From Dermanyssus gallinae (lineage: Eukaryota; Arthropoda; Arachnida; Mesostigmata; Dermanyssidae): DNA of 64,000 nucleotides. The stretch lies in NCBI GenBank assembly GCA_003439945.1, contig QVRM01001111.1, positions 30,001 to 94,000 on the forward strand. Direction: 5' to 3'. Both the position numbers and the translations under genes were made by a program. Under the pieces are notes generated by a model. The model was not told the origin of the DNA. It did not search any database and was given only the letters and a program-made list of their open reading frames with translations. Shown piece by piece: positions 1 through 11,399 of the stretch (position 1 is the first letter of the stretch; the number at the start of each line of letters is the position of its first letter).

Positions 1-150
1 ATAGCAGGTGGGAAGGCGTACTCATCCGTCTGGGCGAGAAGCCCTTTCGCCAAATGGGATATTCCTCCGGACTTGCAGCTGCTAAGCGCGACCGCGGCAG
101 GTGCCCTTACGAACGCTTACCACCTGCATCGATCCCCGGCCCTGTCGTAG
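1..150 (+). other. Open reading frame at window edge, unrecognised
   Basis: Frame 1 is open from the first base of the window to a TAG at about 148-150 (about 49 codons). The translation has an even amino-acid mix, including a stretch WARSPFAKWDIPPDL, and is not low complexity. It could be the end of an exon or of a mobile-element ORF that begins outside the window. I recognise no family and the open length is short enough to be chance. Confidence 0.2.
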
Positions 151-1108
151 CTCCGATGCTTGCTAATGACGTGTGTCGGAGCGCTACGCTGCTCTCTGAC
201 TAATGGCAGATGATTCATCCCCTACAGCGTCGCGTCGTGGAGGGGGTCTGCTGCGCGGATGTCTCTGGCACATGAAAGTCGCGCGTAATGCGGCCAGTAC
301 TACAAAGTTGGCGACCATCTCCAGATGTCTGCAGAAATTCTAGGGCCGACGTGGCACATTGTCCTTTTGGACCTTCCGGTTCCGTAGAATCCTATAGAGC
401 CAATATACATCCAGGTCCAATGTATCGTCTAGCAATGCATAAGTACTGTTTGGGTTTTCCTCATTGCAGCCCTCATAAACGCAACTTTTTTGCCGGTCGC
501 TGCCTTAGAGCGTCCCCCAAGGGGTTCAATTTAAAACAAAGTGTCCCAAAACGGAGTCTTAAATGCCAGCGATAAATTTCCAATGACCACGTAGTATCAT
601 AAACATCCATGTTGAAATGGTAGAGTACGATGATGTTCATGAACACCTTGCCGTCACGACTGCTATCTCGGAATGGGGGCAAAATTCGAAACAAACGCTT
701 AAAGGACCCTTGCTGCAATCCATGCATATGTCAATGCATGAAAGGTCCACATTGTGAGCAGGTTATCGAGCTCAAGGAAGCAAAATGGAATGGAAGCGGA
801 AAGATTTTGTTTAGCAATGGAATGGGAAATGTTTTGTTTCGGAGTGACACTGAATTTACCAAAAAAAAATATTTTACTAGTAAGGCTGGCCGGATTTGGC
901 AACTTTACAGATTTTGCGATTGCGAGAAACCGAGTCGTCCGTTGTAGAAAAACGCGGCAATGTGTTTAGACGAAAAAAATACTTTGCCTGAAAGAGAGTC
1001 AACATTAGGCAGCAGAACCGAACGTGGTCGTCGTATTAAGGAGAGTTTGCAAATCGAGATCGTCCCACATTTAGGCTATCGCGTTCAATACCCTAATGCT
1101 GCCATTAC
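151..1108. other. Unassigned sequence with a possible foldback-element relic
   Basis: No gene is recognisable. At about 825-870 the bases TTGTTTCGGAGTGA resemble the subterminal sequence of the foldback elements at 37.07 and 61.04 kb (TCTTGTTTCGGAGTGAGAG), so a badly decayed copy may lie here. The short open frames in both strands look like chance. Confidence 0.3.
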
Positions 1109-1111
1109 GCC

Positions 1112-1131
1112 CACACACACACACACACACA
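1112..1131. repeat. (CA)n microsatellite
   Basis: About ten CA units in a row. Simple repeat. Confidence 0.9.
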
Positions 1132-3070
1132 TTTAAGATCATTTGCACACTTGATGGGGATTATTCATCTATCGCTACCTAGTCGTGCGCTTCTGCAGGC
1201 CGCCCATTTGTGCCTGCCGCCTGGCCACGGCCTGTGCACACGTCGATAGCGACTAAACGAAAGCGGCACCGGCCTATCGGCCTGTGTCCCGATTTTATCG
1301 TTAACAAATTTATCGTTGACAACACCTCGGAGAGCCACACCTCGGTACAACAGTACCGAGCCGCGCTCGTCGCTAAAACCTATCCCAGAAGACCAGAGGA
1401 ACAAACGTAATCGAGCGTCGTGTGTGGCGTGCGATTACGTGACGCCGAAGATGCGCCCGAAGACGTTGTCATCACCATCATCTTTCTAGCTGTCCGATGG
1501 GCCGAAACCCGAACTGACCGCCTTGACTAACCGCGCTGCCATGTCGTCCATGCCACGTCGGCATGACACCACATCGACATCACGAATCATCTAACTGTGT
1601 CACTACGACGACGACGACATGGCATGCGTGATGATGGCGCTGATGGTTTGATTCGCAGCATGATCGCGACGATGAGATGACGTCGGCGTATCGCTGCCGA
1701 GCCGTGGCCACGGCGGTTGGCGATAACCGTAATGAATGACGAAGATGAATTATGATGGACGAAGATGGACGAAGCATAGCGCGTAGCTTTATGCATGCTA
1801 CATGCTATGCCAACTTCATCATCATAATTTCTGCTTTGTGTACAGATAGATAGTTAGATAGATAAATAAATAGACGGCAACGAACGCGCTGAGCGTCATA
1901 GACCCGTCGGTCGCGCGTGGAGGAGGAGTTACTCGGCCACAACTAGCGCCGGCTAGCGATAGCTGTTTTTGTTCTTCATTAAACAACCGACCGACCGGCC
2001 GATAGATGGTTATTAACGAGTTGAACTACTAACTTATGTCTAGTTAAGCTAATCGCACAGATTGCGTCTAGTTCACTCGCGGTCACGGCAAGTTCGTTAA
2101 TTTATCGTCTGTCCCCCCGACTGTCCCATCGTTGGCGGTAATCTCTCTCTCCGTCTCGCTCACTCTCTCTCTCTCTCTCTCTCTGTCCCTCGTTCTCGTG
2201 TCTGCCCGACCCTGCCGCAGAATCCAAAATGTTTTGTTCGCTCGGACGCAAGCGGCATAGGAGGAGGCGCGTGCCGGCACGTCTTGCTGGCGATACCCGT
2301 CTGGTACCGTCAACACAAGCAACACATAAAGGAGATGCCGACCAACGGCCGCCCGCAATAGGCGACGCAACGCGATAGATGGGGACGAGCGAAGATGACA
2401 TGGCTGGCTCCAATGTTCGCCCCGGCTGTCTTCGCGATACTCCTCCCCCCCCCCCCACTCCCTTTCTTTTCGATGGTTTTGTTGTTGTGGCAGATAACAT
2501 TGTTATTGTTGTTGTTGTTGTTGTTGTTGTTGTGTAGCTGCCTCTGTTAGTAGTGTTCTGATTGTTATATTAATTAAAATAATTAAAGTTTGCATAACGG
2601 GCTTAAGGGGCAAAGCCTCCCCTCCACGGATTAGCTAGTTAGTTAGTTGTTTGTTTGTTTGTTTTTTATTTATTTATTTTTCTAGTGACATTGCTCTTGC
2701 CGTTATCGTTTTCGCTGCTATCAACGATGTATGATTTTGTCGTTTTTGTCTATTGACGCCGACTCGACAGGCTTTCGGTGTCCCTGGTAGCATAGCATGG
2801 CAGACATAGCATAGACGTTACGTAACTAGTCGTAGTCGCAGCGCCGATATCATTGTCCTTGTTAATGCAGTGCCGCAGTACAGCTAAATACATTGTACTA
2901 GCGACGAACTCGGTGTGTCTGGCGGATTATTGTACATTTTGAGAGAGTTTCTATTCATTGCTCTGATTGGACTATAGCTTAAATTGGACATCCCGTAGAC
3001 AGTGCGTAACATAATATTTGCTTTACTGACCCAGTGTACAAGAACTTTTGTGGCTATAACCTGCAGGAGC
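1132..3070. other. Unassigned sequence with simple repeats
   Basis: A (CT)n tract lies at about 2162-2184, a C run at about 2445-2456 and a (GTT)n tract at about 2497-2533. The region is GC-richer than its right neighbour and could be host intergenic or intronic DNA. I see no convincing exon, splice pair or element. Confidence 0.5.

Positions 3071-3071
<1 letters not shown>

Positions 3072-3099
<28 letters not shown>
3072..3099. repeat. (TA)n tract at the 3' edge of the R2-like element
   Basis: About 14 uninterrupted TA units. On the minus strand the 3' untranslated region of the adjacent R2-like retrotransposon runs straight into this tract. Confidence 0.9.
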
Positions 3100-3102
<3 letters not shown>

Positions 3103-3197
3103 AATATTGTGATGATTTATTAATCATTTACAATACGTTTGCACACTCGGCAGTGCTCGCCTTAATAAAAATGGTAATAAAAAGGTGTCACGTGAAG

Positions 3198-6100
3198 TTA
3201 AGAATCAGTTGTCCGTGTCCTTGCTTGATGGTAGCCCCCGCTCTTATGGATCCGGTGCGAGCGATATATCCTCAAGGTTCCTTGCAAAGTTAAAACGGTG
3301 AGATCCATAAGATTCCTCTTCGTGACGCCGAGCCCCAAGAGCGTCCTCGCAGATTCGGAGTCCCATACACCACTCATAGAGATAGTGATGGATCCGAATC
3401 TGCGAGGTTTTTGCGGGTAGGGGAGCGCCGCTCTTAGGAACTCGACGTCATATTTGGCGATCTTGTCTTGCCGTGCTTTTGCCAGGTCCCGGTTCGGGCC
3501 GCAAACCTCGGCATCTAAAACCCAGACCTCGGTAGGTGTTGTTATTACGAGGTCGGGCTTTAGACCCGGTGCGCCCGGTCGACGGAATACTCGCTCACGA
3601 ACCACCTCATGACCCCTTTCGCGGAGAAGACGCGCCACGCGATCACAGACGTCGTCATGTCTCTTTATGGTTTGTTTGTGTGTTATATCGCACATCTGAG
3701 CGACATGAGCCAACGTCTCAGGCGCATGACACCCGTGCCTACAACGTTTGTTGTAGCCCGGGCGTCCCCTGGCCAATCTGGCACGCGTTGGTAGTGCGTT
3801 GATCCTGAGCTTTAGTAGGTTTAAATACTCCTTACCAGATAGGTAGGGCATACCCTTAATCCAGTAATGTACAAAGGGCGTTTCGTGTGCTTTTTTAAAA
3901 TGTGCCCCATCGAACGTGTTGTGTAGTTGTTGAGACCAGTAATCGGTCTCTTGTGTAGCGGTCTCAATGGAGGTTCCCAAGCGCTCGCAAAGAAGTCTTG
4001 TTTTCGCAAGATCTTTTTTAAAGTGCTCGGTGGTTAGCATCCATTGGACCCCAAGGTGCGTGGAGTGTTGTAGTGCTGTCAGGCGGGAGAGGCGGATTCT
4101 GGGAATGAATGTTTGGAGGCAGGGGATGTCCAGACCGCCGTGTGCTGTGTGCGTGTACAGGTAGGCGTTCGGCACCGAGTTTTCGAGCTTAAGCCATTTC
4201 GACTTAACAACCTTTCTGATCTCTTTATCTAGGTCACTAAGGAGTGCGTAAGATGGTCTGGGACCGGAGACCAGTTTATATAGGAGACGGGGAATGAGAA
4301 AGTCTTTCAAAAATATGAGTCTTTGGTGGGGTTTAAGGGGAGCTATCGTGAGTCTGTTGAGTAAGTTAAGGAGTATATCCTTGGTGGAGTCAACTCTGCC
4401 ATTGCTGTCAAAGTCGACTCCAAGATATCTCCATCGATCGCTCATACCTTTAGCTGGCAATTGCCGATCTCCAACGTTAAATTCTGATACGGTATTGATA
4501 AAACCTTTACCTTCCTTCCTATTAAATAGGTGGGAGATAGTAAAGCTTTTATTAGTATTAATTTCAAGGCCTCGGGATTTTAAAAGTGGGTCCGCAATAT
4601 TAAGGAGCCGTTGGAGAGTGGATTTCGTGGAGGCTAGGAGGATGAGATCATCCGCAAAGGCTAAGCCCATAAGGCGGAAGTCATCAGTAAGTTGGTACCC
4701 GATATTAGTTTGGTCTAATTTTGAGAAAATGTCGTCGAGAACTAGATTAAATAAGAGGGGGGACAGAGGATCTCCCTGCCTAACACCCCTAGTTGGCCGA
4801 AATGTGCGACATTCTTGTCCAAATTCTATGAGAGTTTTAGATGAGAGGTACAAGCGTTCGATATAGTTAATGAATACCTCCGGGTATCCGCGAGTCCGGA
4901 GTGACCACAGGACGGAGTCATGACTCACCATGTCGAACGCCTTACGGAGGTCGATTGAGGCAAGTCTGAGCTCACGTCCTGCAGACTTGGCATCGTTAAG
5001 GATACCATCCAGAACCGCAAGATTCTCGAAGGTACCATTATAGGGGAGAAACGCTCGCTGGATTGGGAGAAGCTTAATAGAGTTCTGGAGGCGTCTAGAG
5101 AGAATTTTGTTAAGCGTTCGTTGTAAGTATGAACTAATAGATTGGGGTCGCAGATCGCTTGGGGATGTGGCATTGTTAATTTTAGGGATGAACGCTAAGC
5201 GAGCAGTTTCATAGGCTGAGGCAATATCGCTAATTATTAGTATGTTAAGAATACAACAGACTACTTCTAACGGGAGTTTACGGAGGGACGAAAGACAAAT
5301 CCCGTCCAAGCCTAGTGCTTTAGAAGGTCCGCGGAGAGCTGCGTGGGTTTCCTTTAGGGAGATAGGGAGGGAAACCTCAAAGAGATCAGAGTTGGGAGTG
5401 TATACGGGGCAAGGGAGTGGTTCAGGGGGTGGTTGTGTCATCGTGTTGGCCCAGTGTTCTACAACTTCGGTGGCCTGCATGTTGTGTATGGTGTGTTTGC
5501 CGTCCAGCACCTCATGAGCGCATTTGGATCGGTTTTGGCTAAAAAGTTTTTGAGTGGTTGCGTAGTCTTGACGTCGCTGTTGCCTTTTAGATACTCGCGC
5601 TTCAGTGGAAGGTGTTTCTCTAAAGGCACGACGTCGGACAGTGTGTGTAAAATGTTTGTTCAGAAATTCGTTTAAGGCGATAGTGTGGTCCTCACCTGAG
5701 CAAATTATATTTGACAGATGAGTAAGGTCTGTTGAAATTATGTTGCGTTTGGAAAATGTGTTTGTGAGGGCTTGTATTTTAGATATAATAATATCTTTTT
5801 GGGATGGATTATAGGGGCCATCTGATTCAGAGTATCGAGGCCGACTACGCTCAGGAAGCTCAGATCCGTCAAGGTTGGAATCCAGGAGAGACCTCTTTTT
5901 AAGGAGGTCCTCTACCAGATCCTTATGCGCCTGAGAATTACGTTGGCCCCTAATCGCCCCAGGTGTGCGTGAGTTAAAATTAGTAGCTAAAAGGTGGTCA
6001 ATTTCTCTAGGAGTTTCGTTATTATTATCTAATATAAAATCGACACGACGACGAAAACACGACGACGATGTAAATTAAGACCTGATTTAGAATTAAAGAC

Positions 6101-6382
6101 CTTTAAGCAAGTACTAGATGGACATTTACAATTTGGCTGGGAGACGCGTGAAGTACTAGGGGGGTTAAAATTATCATTAGAAGCAGCAGTGTCATTTTGT
6201 GAGGAACTTAAAATCAAATTATTAGTCTGTGATCGGTTAGGAGTTTGGGAGGTGGCACGAACTTCTCGTTGATTGTGAGTCAATCTAATGTGGCTCGCGA
6301 GGCCCGCGCCAGATTTGCATACTCGCCCGCAAGTCTGGCAGCTGAGTCTTCCGGCGGTGTTGCTGCCGTCACGTGATGCCAT
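3198..6382 (-). pseudogene. R2-like polyprotein (zinc fingers, RT, endonuclease), one frameshift
   Basis: The N-terminal frame (6382 to 6029) starts at an ATG and shows a C2H2 finger (CQTCGRVC..., then HIRLTH) and a second finger start (CPSSTC...LHRR) that breaks off. The main frame is then open without a stop from about 6072 to the TAA at 3198, so a GTG-led start at 5510 is not needed. Counting from 5510, the RT carries DLRKAFD (about 187-193), GVRQGDPLSPLLF (242-254) and the catalytic FADD (285-288). A CCHC knuckle follows (C590, C594, H602, C607), then KPD-X12-D (about 651-666), the endonuclease signature. Total length, about 1,060 residues, is normal for R2 proteins. The frame jump of one base lies between about 6029 and 6075, in a run of CGT/CGA triplets. 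Catalytic residues look intact, so inactivation looks recent, or the jump is a sequencing error. Confidence 0.88.
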
Positions 6383-6910
6383 CGTTGTCTTGGTCCACAG
6401 CGGTGGTAAGATTTCTTTAAAAGTCTTGTACGCGAACGATGGCGCGATTTTACGCAGATGTTGTTGTTAAAATCGCTAAAATGAAGCGGTCTTTAGACCA
6501 TCATTCTGTTCGTCTCTACCCAGGGAGCACTATGTCATATTTTGTCACGTACTGTATTTATGCAAAATAGCGTCAAAAGTAGAAGTTAAAAATTGCACAT
6601 TAATATGTACAATAGTAGTGTCGGTTTAAGATATATATTTGTGGTAATTAGATGGAAGACTAGCATCAGACAGATTAATTGCTATCTCTTCGATTCAGTG
6701 GAATTGAAGCATCTATTACAAATATATAGTAGGTATGTAGGTAGTCAATTAAAATATATAGTGGTCTAAAAACACGATATGGCTGCCCAATATATCGTTG
6801 CTTATTGTATTCTCTACGCAGTGTTCGATTTTAGAGCAAAACAAAGCGTATCGATACACCACTATACAATGTATGCACTGTCTGGGTTTTGTAGCCAGTG
6901 TATACACTTT

Positions 6911-6981
6911 ACCTATATAGAAGTTAAGATTAGTGAAATATAATTAGGGCCGCTATATTTCACTAAAACAACTATATAGGT
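6911..6981. repeat. Bipartite hairpin in the R2-like leader
   Basis: ACCTATATAG (6911-6920) pairs with CTATATAGGT (6972-6981), and TAGTGAAATATA (6931-6942) pairs with TATATTTCACTA (6954-6965), leaving a short loop with GGGCCG. It may be an RNA structure of the element leader or a small inserted palindrome. I cannot tell which. Confidence 0.55.
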
Positions 6982-7306
6982 AGACTCACCTTACCTAAAT
7001 CTAAAAACCGGCACAATCACTTCCACTTAAAAACGCTAAAATGCACTTCAGACAGGCCTTTGCAATGGTGAACGCACTGCTAACCTATCTAACACAGTGA
7101 CGCGGCGAATTATAACAATTTTGCATCTTTTAAATGCAAAATGGAACTGTTTGACGGTGTTGGATCTCACAGTTCGGTCACACTGGTGGCCACGATGGTC
7201 TGTGGTAAAACTCCCGTTAAAAAGCCAGATATAACTTGCGATCTAGGCAATTTAAGCGGGAGCTCGCACCAGTGCGACCGTCCGGCTCAACAGCTGAGTA
7301 GAGACG

Positions 7307-7334
7307 TATATATATATATATATATATATATATA
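7307..7334. repeat. (TA)n tract at the 5' edge of the R2-like element
   Basis: About 14 TA units. It separates the R2-like leader from the LINE tail at 7335-7640. Confidence 0.9.
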
Positions 7335-7640
7335 ACCTCAATTGATCTGAAAGGGCGCTCGCCACTTCTCCTGATAATCCATAGTACTGTCCTATGAAGA
7401 TCTGGCTATGAGAGTGTGAGGCCTAAGGGGGAGGTGCGTTTAGTGGATATGGGTCTCAACAAAGTACCCTCCAACCGTTCGTTGTTCCGGAGAGTCCACC
7501 TCGTCGCAGTACAGACATTGCGTCGAGTCAACCTTCCCTATCCATTTTAGATATACCTGGAAATCGCCACCCCGTATAACCCTGGATTTATTACGGTGCC
7601 GCCTTAAGGCACCCTAATTGGCGCCAAATACAGCGGACCG
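7335..7640 (-). pseudogene. LINE C-terminal fragment with zinc knuckle
   Basis: On the minus strand one frame reads GGDFQVYLKWIGKVDS and then QCLYCDEVDSPE. This is the layout of the C-terminal zinc knuckle found after the reverse transcriptase in many LINE proteins (C-x2-C, then an expected H and C). The expected histidine is lost and stops and frameshifts follow, so it is a relic. Its 3' side ends at the (TA)n tract at 7307-7334. The LINE clade cannot be set from this piece. Confidence 0.55.
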
Positions 7641-7650
7641 CTGAAACAGC

Positions 7651-8157
7651 TTGGTTGAGGTCATTAGCACCAAGAATGTGAACGTTAATATCAAGGAGAG
7701 GATGATCCTTTTGTTGGCAGAAATGAAGGCTGCCATGCGAAAAGAAGAGGACGGTCGAAAAAAAACGGAGCTGCTGAAAGAGAAAGCCAAAGGGGCTCCT
7801 GTCCTGCCGGGCCTACTCAGTAAGTGCACTTGCAAGAAAAAACGAGTCGAGCAGGTGTACACGCACACCAAGCTGCACAAGTTCAGTACCAAAAGAGAGA
7901 GTCCGAGGCGTCTATTCGTAGTTCGCGAGGACTCGAAGCATGATGCCGTGACGCGGGACAATATGTCGGTGCAGTTCGGTGGCCTCAGGTCGGAGATAGC
8001 TCAGAAGGTCCGCAAGATCGTGGCTCGTTACGTCACAGAGAGGGGTGACGAGGATGAAGTAACTACAAGAGCAGTAGTTGCTCTCCGCCTTCCCCAGGAT
8101 AATAATACGTATTGCCCTCATTTACGAGCCGCGTCTGCAAACCCATTCGCCCGTTAA
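7651..8157 (+). CDS. Unrecognised basic ORF, possibly a retroelement ORF1
   Basis: A 168-codon frame is open after a TGA at about 7642. It begins with non-ATG codons; the first ATG is at about 7703, giving about 150 residues. The protein is very basic and hydrophilic, with a helical lysine/glutamate-rich first third (LLAEMKAAMRKEEDGRKK), a pair of cysteines (CTCKKK) and no membrane segment. The codon mix is varied, unlike the low-complexity frames around it. It lies beside a LINE tail on the other strand, so a gag-like ORF1 is possible. A host exon is also possible, but I see no clear splice sites. I do not recognise the family. Confidence 0.3.
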   Translation: MVEVISTKNVNVNIKERMILLLAEMKAAMRKEEDGRKKTELLKEKAKGAPVLPGLLSKCTCKKKRVEQVYTHTKLHKFSTKRESPRRLFVVREDSKHDAVTRDNMSVQFGGLRSEIAQKVRKIVARYVTERGDEDEVTTRAVVALRLPQDNNTYCPHLRAASANPFAR

Positions 8158-8631
8158 AGCGGATAAGAACAAATAACACGCGGAGAGGTAGAGGGAGACA
8201 GGTAGAGAGAGAGATAGAGAGACGGAGAGAAAACCTCCAAGCAAAAAGCCAAGTAGAAAGAATATGCAGACAGCAAAGACAACAACATTCGGTAACTAAC
8301 TAATTAGTGCTGTTTAGGTGGCGTTGTGTTCTTTAATGAGTTTTTCGCTACTCCGGTACGATCTTCTAGTACACTAAAGGTAGATACGTTTTATCTTTTC
8401 TTTTGTCGATTACCTATTATTCCAGCGACGCACGCTGCCTCACTAAACGTGAGGCATACTAGTCGTTGTTATACTTACACACGAACATCTGCCTTCGGCC
8501 AACACCAATGCACGCACAGACATCGGTCTCTACATGGGCTCGCTCATATACATTTATGTACACAATGAATATACGATCTATAATAGCTGTTACGCAGCAG
8601 CGACAACAAGGGCAACATCAGCAGAAGCTGT
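8158..8631. other. Unassigned sequence
   Basis: Contains an AGAG/GACA-rich purine stretch (about 8185-8235). No gene seen. Confidence 0.4.

Positions 8632-8714
<83 letters not shown>
8632..8714. repeat. (AAT)n microsatellite
   Basis: About 27 AAT units. No retroelement relic was recognised on either side, unlike other (AAT)n tracts in the window. Confidence 0.95.
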
Positions 8715-10450
8715 GCACAAAAACAGCAACAATAGCAACCAGGCGTCGTAACAAACAGATGAAAAAAGTAGATCGCTGCTATAAAAACCGGCAGAAGACA
8801 GGCAACGCAAACAAATACCGCCATTATAGGGGATGATGACACCAATGCGTCATTTTAGAACGATGACCATGAATGAGACGAGAACGGAAACAACACAAGT
8901 GCATGCAGAAACCAGAGCTGGTTGATGGTGTCAAATCGCTGGCAATCAAGTAATATGCACATGGCCACAACCATACAACTGCAAGTATTTTTCGCCTGCC
9001 TGCCTGTCGATTATAACATAGAGAACACTTAGTAGATGTTAGTAGAGCACTAACTATTTCAATTCTAACAAACACATTATACTAACATTCAACTACACGA
9101 TCTACGGGCGGGCGTTAAGTCTGGTGCGACAGCTTGTTCAATTATTACGCTGGCAGAAAAGGGACGTAATGTCGTCCCGTTCGTCGCTAGAGCGACTAGA
9201 ACCAAGAGCCCTGCGGTACGCGTGCAAGAGCAGATGGACATGCTCATCGATCAAGAGGAGAAAGGTAGTCGTTGAGCAGTTGCTAAGCTTTTATGTGAGA
9301 GTCGTTTGTCTGGCGTGATCTGGGCGTCCGACGCAGGGCAACCGGCCGACTCGCCGACTGGGATGCTATCGCTGCGATGCGACCGCGATGGCGAAGAATC
9401 TAATCTAGTAGACAGTGAATAAATTGTAAGGACAAAGTCCACTGATTCACGTCACGAGAAAGATTTTCGTTAATTGTTTTCGTTGAGCTTTGTTTCGGCA
9501 GAACAGTCAGATAGACAGTCGACCTGTCTTGTTTGTTTTTATCTGTTTGTGGGGGGAAGGGGGGATAAAGGAAATGAAAATCTCTGCATTGTCACAACCG
9601 GCAACGTCTTGACGTCTTCGTTACGTACCGAATTGTGAGCAAGAGGCAACGGGGGTTAAGATAGGTGGGGGGGGGGGAGAAGGACAAGAGATTAAGATTA
9701 AGATAAGACGAGCGCAGAGGAAAGATTTAGGTCCCTCGAGGGTCTGCTGGGTAATGTGGTGATGGGTAGATGATCACAGCATTTATTGACAACGGGAAGT
9801 ACAGTAGCAACAGCAGCAACAACACCAGCAGCGGAAGCAATGGTATGAGGGTTGCCTATACATACCGTGCTGCGCCGTCAATCTCGCTTTGCCGTATGAG
9901 TGTATCTCAGCTATACTAGCGCTTGTCTCGGCTCGTCTGATGGCCTAGAGATGAATGGCAGTTGATCAAAGAACATCAATGGTCGTGCAGTCAATCAAGC
10001 CTGCGACCTGTTGGATGTCTCTGCTTGCACGAAACAGCGTCAGTGAAAGTGCTCTGCATCTGGCAGACACTGCAGGGGCCAGATTCGCGTGCGGACACCA
10101 TTCTACAAAACGCATGCGTAACCCTCACGTACGTAAGCAACCGAATCGATTGTTCATTGACGCTCGTAACGGTCTAGCCGCTCCAGTGCGGGCCATAAGG
10201 ATTATTAACTGCACCCATTTTTGTGCGTATCTGTGTTTATGCGTCTCTCTGCACTTGAATATATATTAATTATATACATCTTTATTGATGGGATTAAACG
10301 AGTGAATCTTATATAGTCACTGAAACAAATATAAACGCGCAATATATAAGCCAATTGTAGTAGTTTGTGGGCGTGACCACAATAACGATGAAATGATAAC
10401 AACAGCACCGGTAACCACTTTGTATAATCTACGCGCATTGACTTCGTCAT
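8715..10450. other. Unassigned sequence
   Basis: G runs at about 9550-9565 and 9667-9680. Short frames on both strands lack family features. No gene or element recognised. Confidence 0.45.
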
Positions 10451-10474
10451 TATATATATATATATATATATATA
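10451..10474. repeat. (TA)n at the 5' edge of a retroelement
   Basis: About 12 TA units immediately before the 5'-truncated retroelement that starts near 10478. Confidence 0.9.
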
Positions 10475-11355
10475 CACAGACATATATAAATACGGCAGAC
10501 AAAGCCCGACTACGTGCGGTCGTCCAGAAAAGAGCTAGCAAATGGCTCCAAGCCATCCCCTCCTCAAACCTAGGCACTTTACTAGATCACGAAAGCTTTC
10601 GTCTGTGCATTGGTTTGAGGTTGGGGACAAGGCTAACCGAGGAACACCGGTGTCCGTGTGGAACACAGGTAGACATCTGGGGGACTCACGGGTTGTCCTG
10701 CAGTAGAAGCGAAGGACGCCAAAGCCGTCATAGCGAGGTTAATGAGATTACAGTCAGGGCTTTCAGATCCGCTCTAATACCGTGCATCCGAGAGCCCGCC
10801 GGCCTCCTGAGAAGCGATGGAATGAGACCAGACGGTCTCACCCTTATCCCCTTTGAAAGGGGAAAGGCGCTTGTTTGGGATGCGACTATCACCGACACGC
10901 TCGCCCCGTCGAACCTGGAGGCCAGTGCATCTTCCGCTGGCTCCGCAGCACGCAAGGCTGAGCGTCTAAGGACCAACAAATATGCCCAGCTCGCCAACGA
11001 ATTCATTTTCGTGCCGCTAGTAGTCGAGACACTCGGGGGGCCCGGCCCCATGGTCGCTTTTACAGAAGATTGGCAAACAAATTGAACTGGCGACAGGGGA
11101 AAAAGAGCTCTTGAGTTTCTACTTCAGCGACTATCGCTGGCAGTTCAACGCGGCAATGCGACAGCAATAATGGGCACAATGAGGGGCTGCCTCGAGGACA
11201 AGCTCGACTGGTAGCGCTCCCCATAAGCCCTAGTGTTGGTAGTTAATTACATCTCGCTGTAACACTTAAATGTCACTTAACAAGCGGAGATATTTGTCCA
11301 CTCCAAAGTGCTAACATAGCGAAGCTATATATAAATAAAACTGAACTTGAAGCTG

Positions 11356-11356
<1 letters not shown>
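10475..11356 (+). mobile_element. 5'-truncated non-LTR retroelement with PD..D endonuclease, inside (TA)n
   Basis: Plus-strand insert of about 880 bp between (TA)n at 10451-10474 and 11357-11386. It holds the end of a coding region and a 3' untranslated region of about 140 nt containing CACTCCAAAGTGCTAACATA. The same 20 bases occur at the 3' end of the relic at 26.7 kb, which shows the two belong to one family. The 5' end is cut within the protein, as is usual for target-primed reverse transcription. Confidence 0.85.
10494..11213 (+). pseudogene. Retroelement C-terminal region: zinc knuckle and restriction-like endonuclease
   Basis: About 195 residues are open (from ADKARLRAVVQKRA to about VETLGGPGPM). 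They include a cysteine/histidine knuckle (CPCGTQVDIWGTHGLSC) and RPDGLTLIPF...LVWD, a PD-X15-D pattern fitting the restriction-like endonuclease of RLE-type LINEs. The frame then shifts near 11060 and again near 11115, where the family tail LSLAVQRGNATAIMGTM appears, ending at TAG 11211-11213. The RT itself is missing. I have seen this protein segment in many invertebrate genomes without a clear name. R4/Dong-like is my guess, not a certainty. Confidence 0.75.

Positions 11357-11386
<30 letters not shown>
11357..11386. repeat. (TA)n at the 3' edge of a retroelement
   Basis: About 15 TA units directly after the retroelement 3' untranslated region. Confidence 0.9.

Positions 11387-11399
<13 letters not shown>

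Larger units (their letters stand above)
3100..7306 (-). mobile_element. R2-superfamily non-LTR retrotransposon, near full length, inside (TA)n
   Basis: About 4.2 kb on the minus strand, bounded by (TA)n at 3072-3099 and 7307-7334. The order is 5' leader (about 6383-7306), one ORF (3198-6382, one frameshift) and a short 3' untranslated region of about 100 nt. The ORF has the R2-superfamily order: C2H2 fingers, reverse transcriptase, CCHC knuckle, then a PD..D restriction-like endonuclease. R2-superfamily elements nick a chosen site with this nuclease and prime reverse transcription there. Classical R2 sits in 28S rDNA; no rDNA flanks are visible here. The 5' boundary is inferred from the (TA)n edge and could lie further in. 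Confidence 0.85.

Noticed and set aside
3100..7306. Classical R2 in 28S rDNA
   Set aside because: No rDNA sequence is seen on either side; both flanks are (TA)n.
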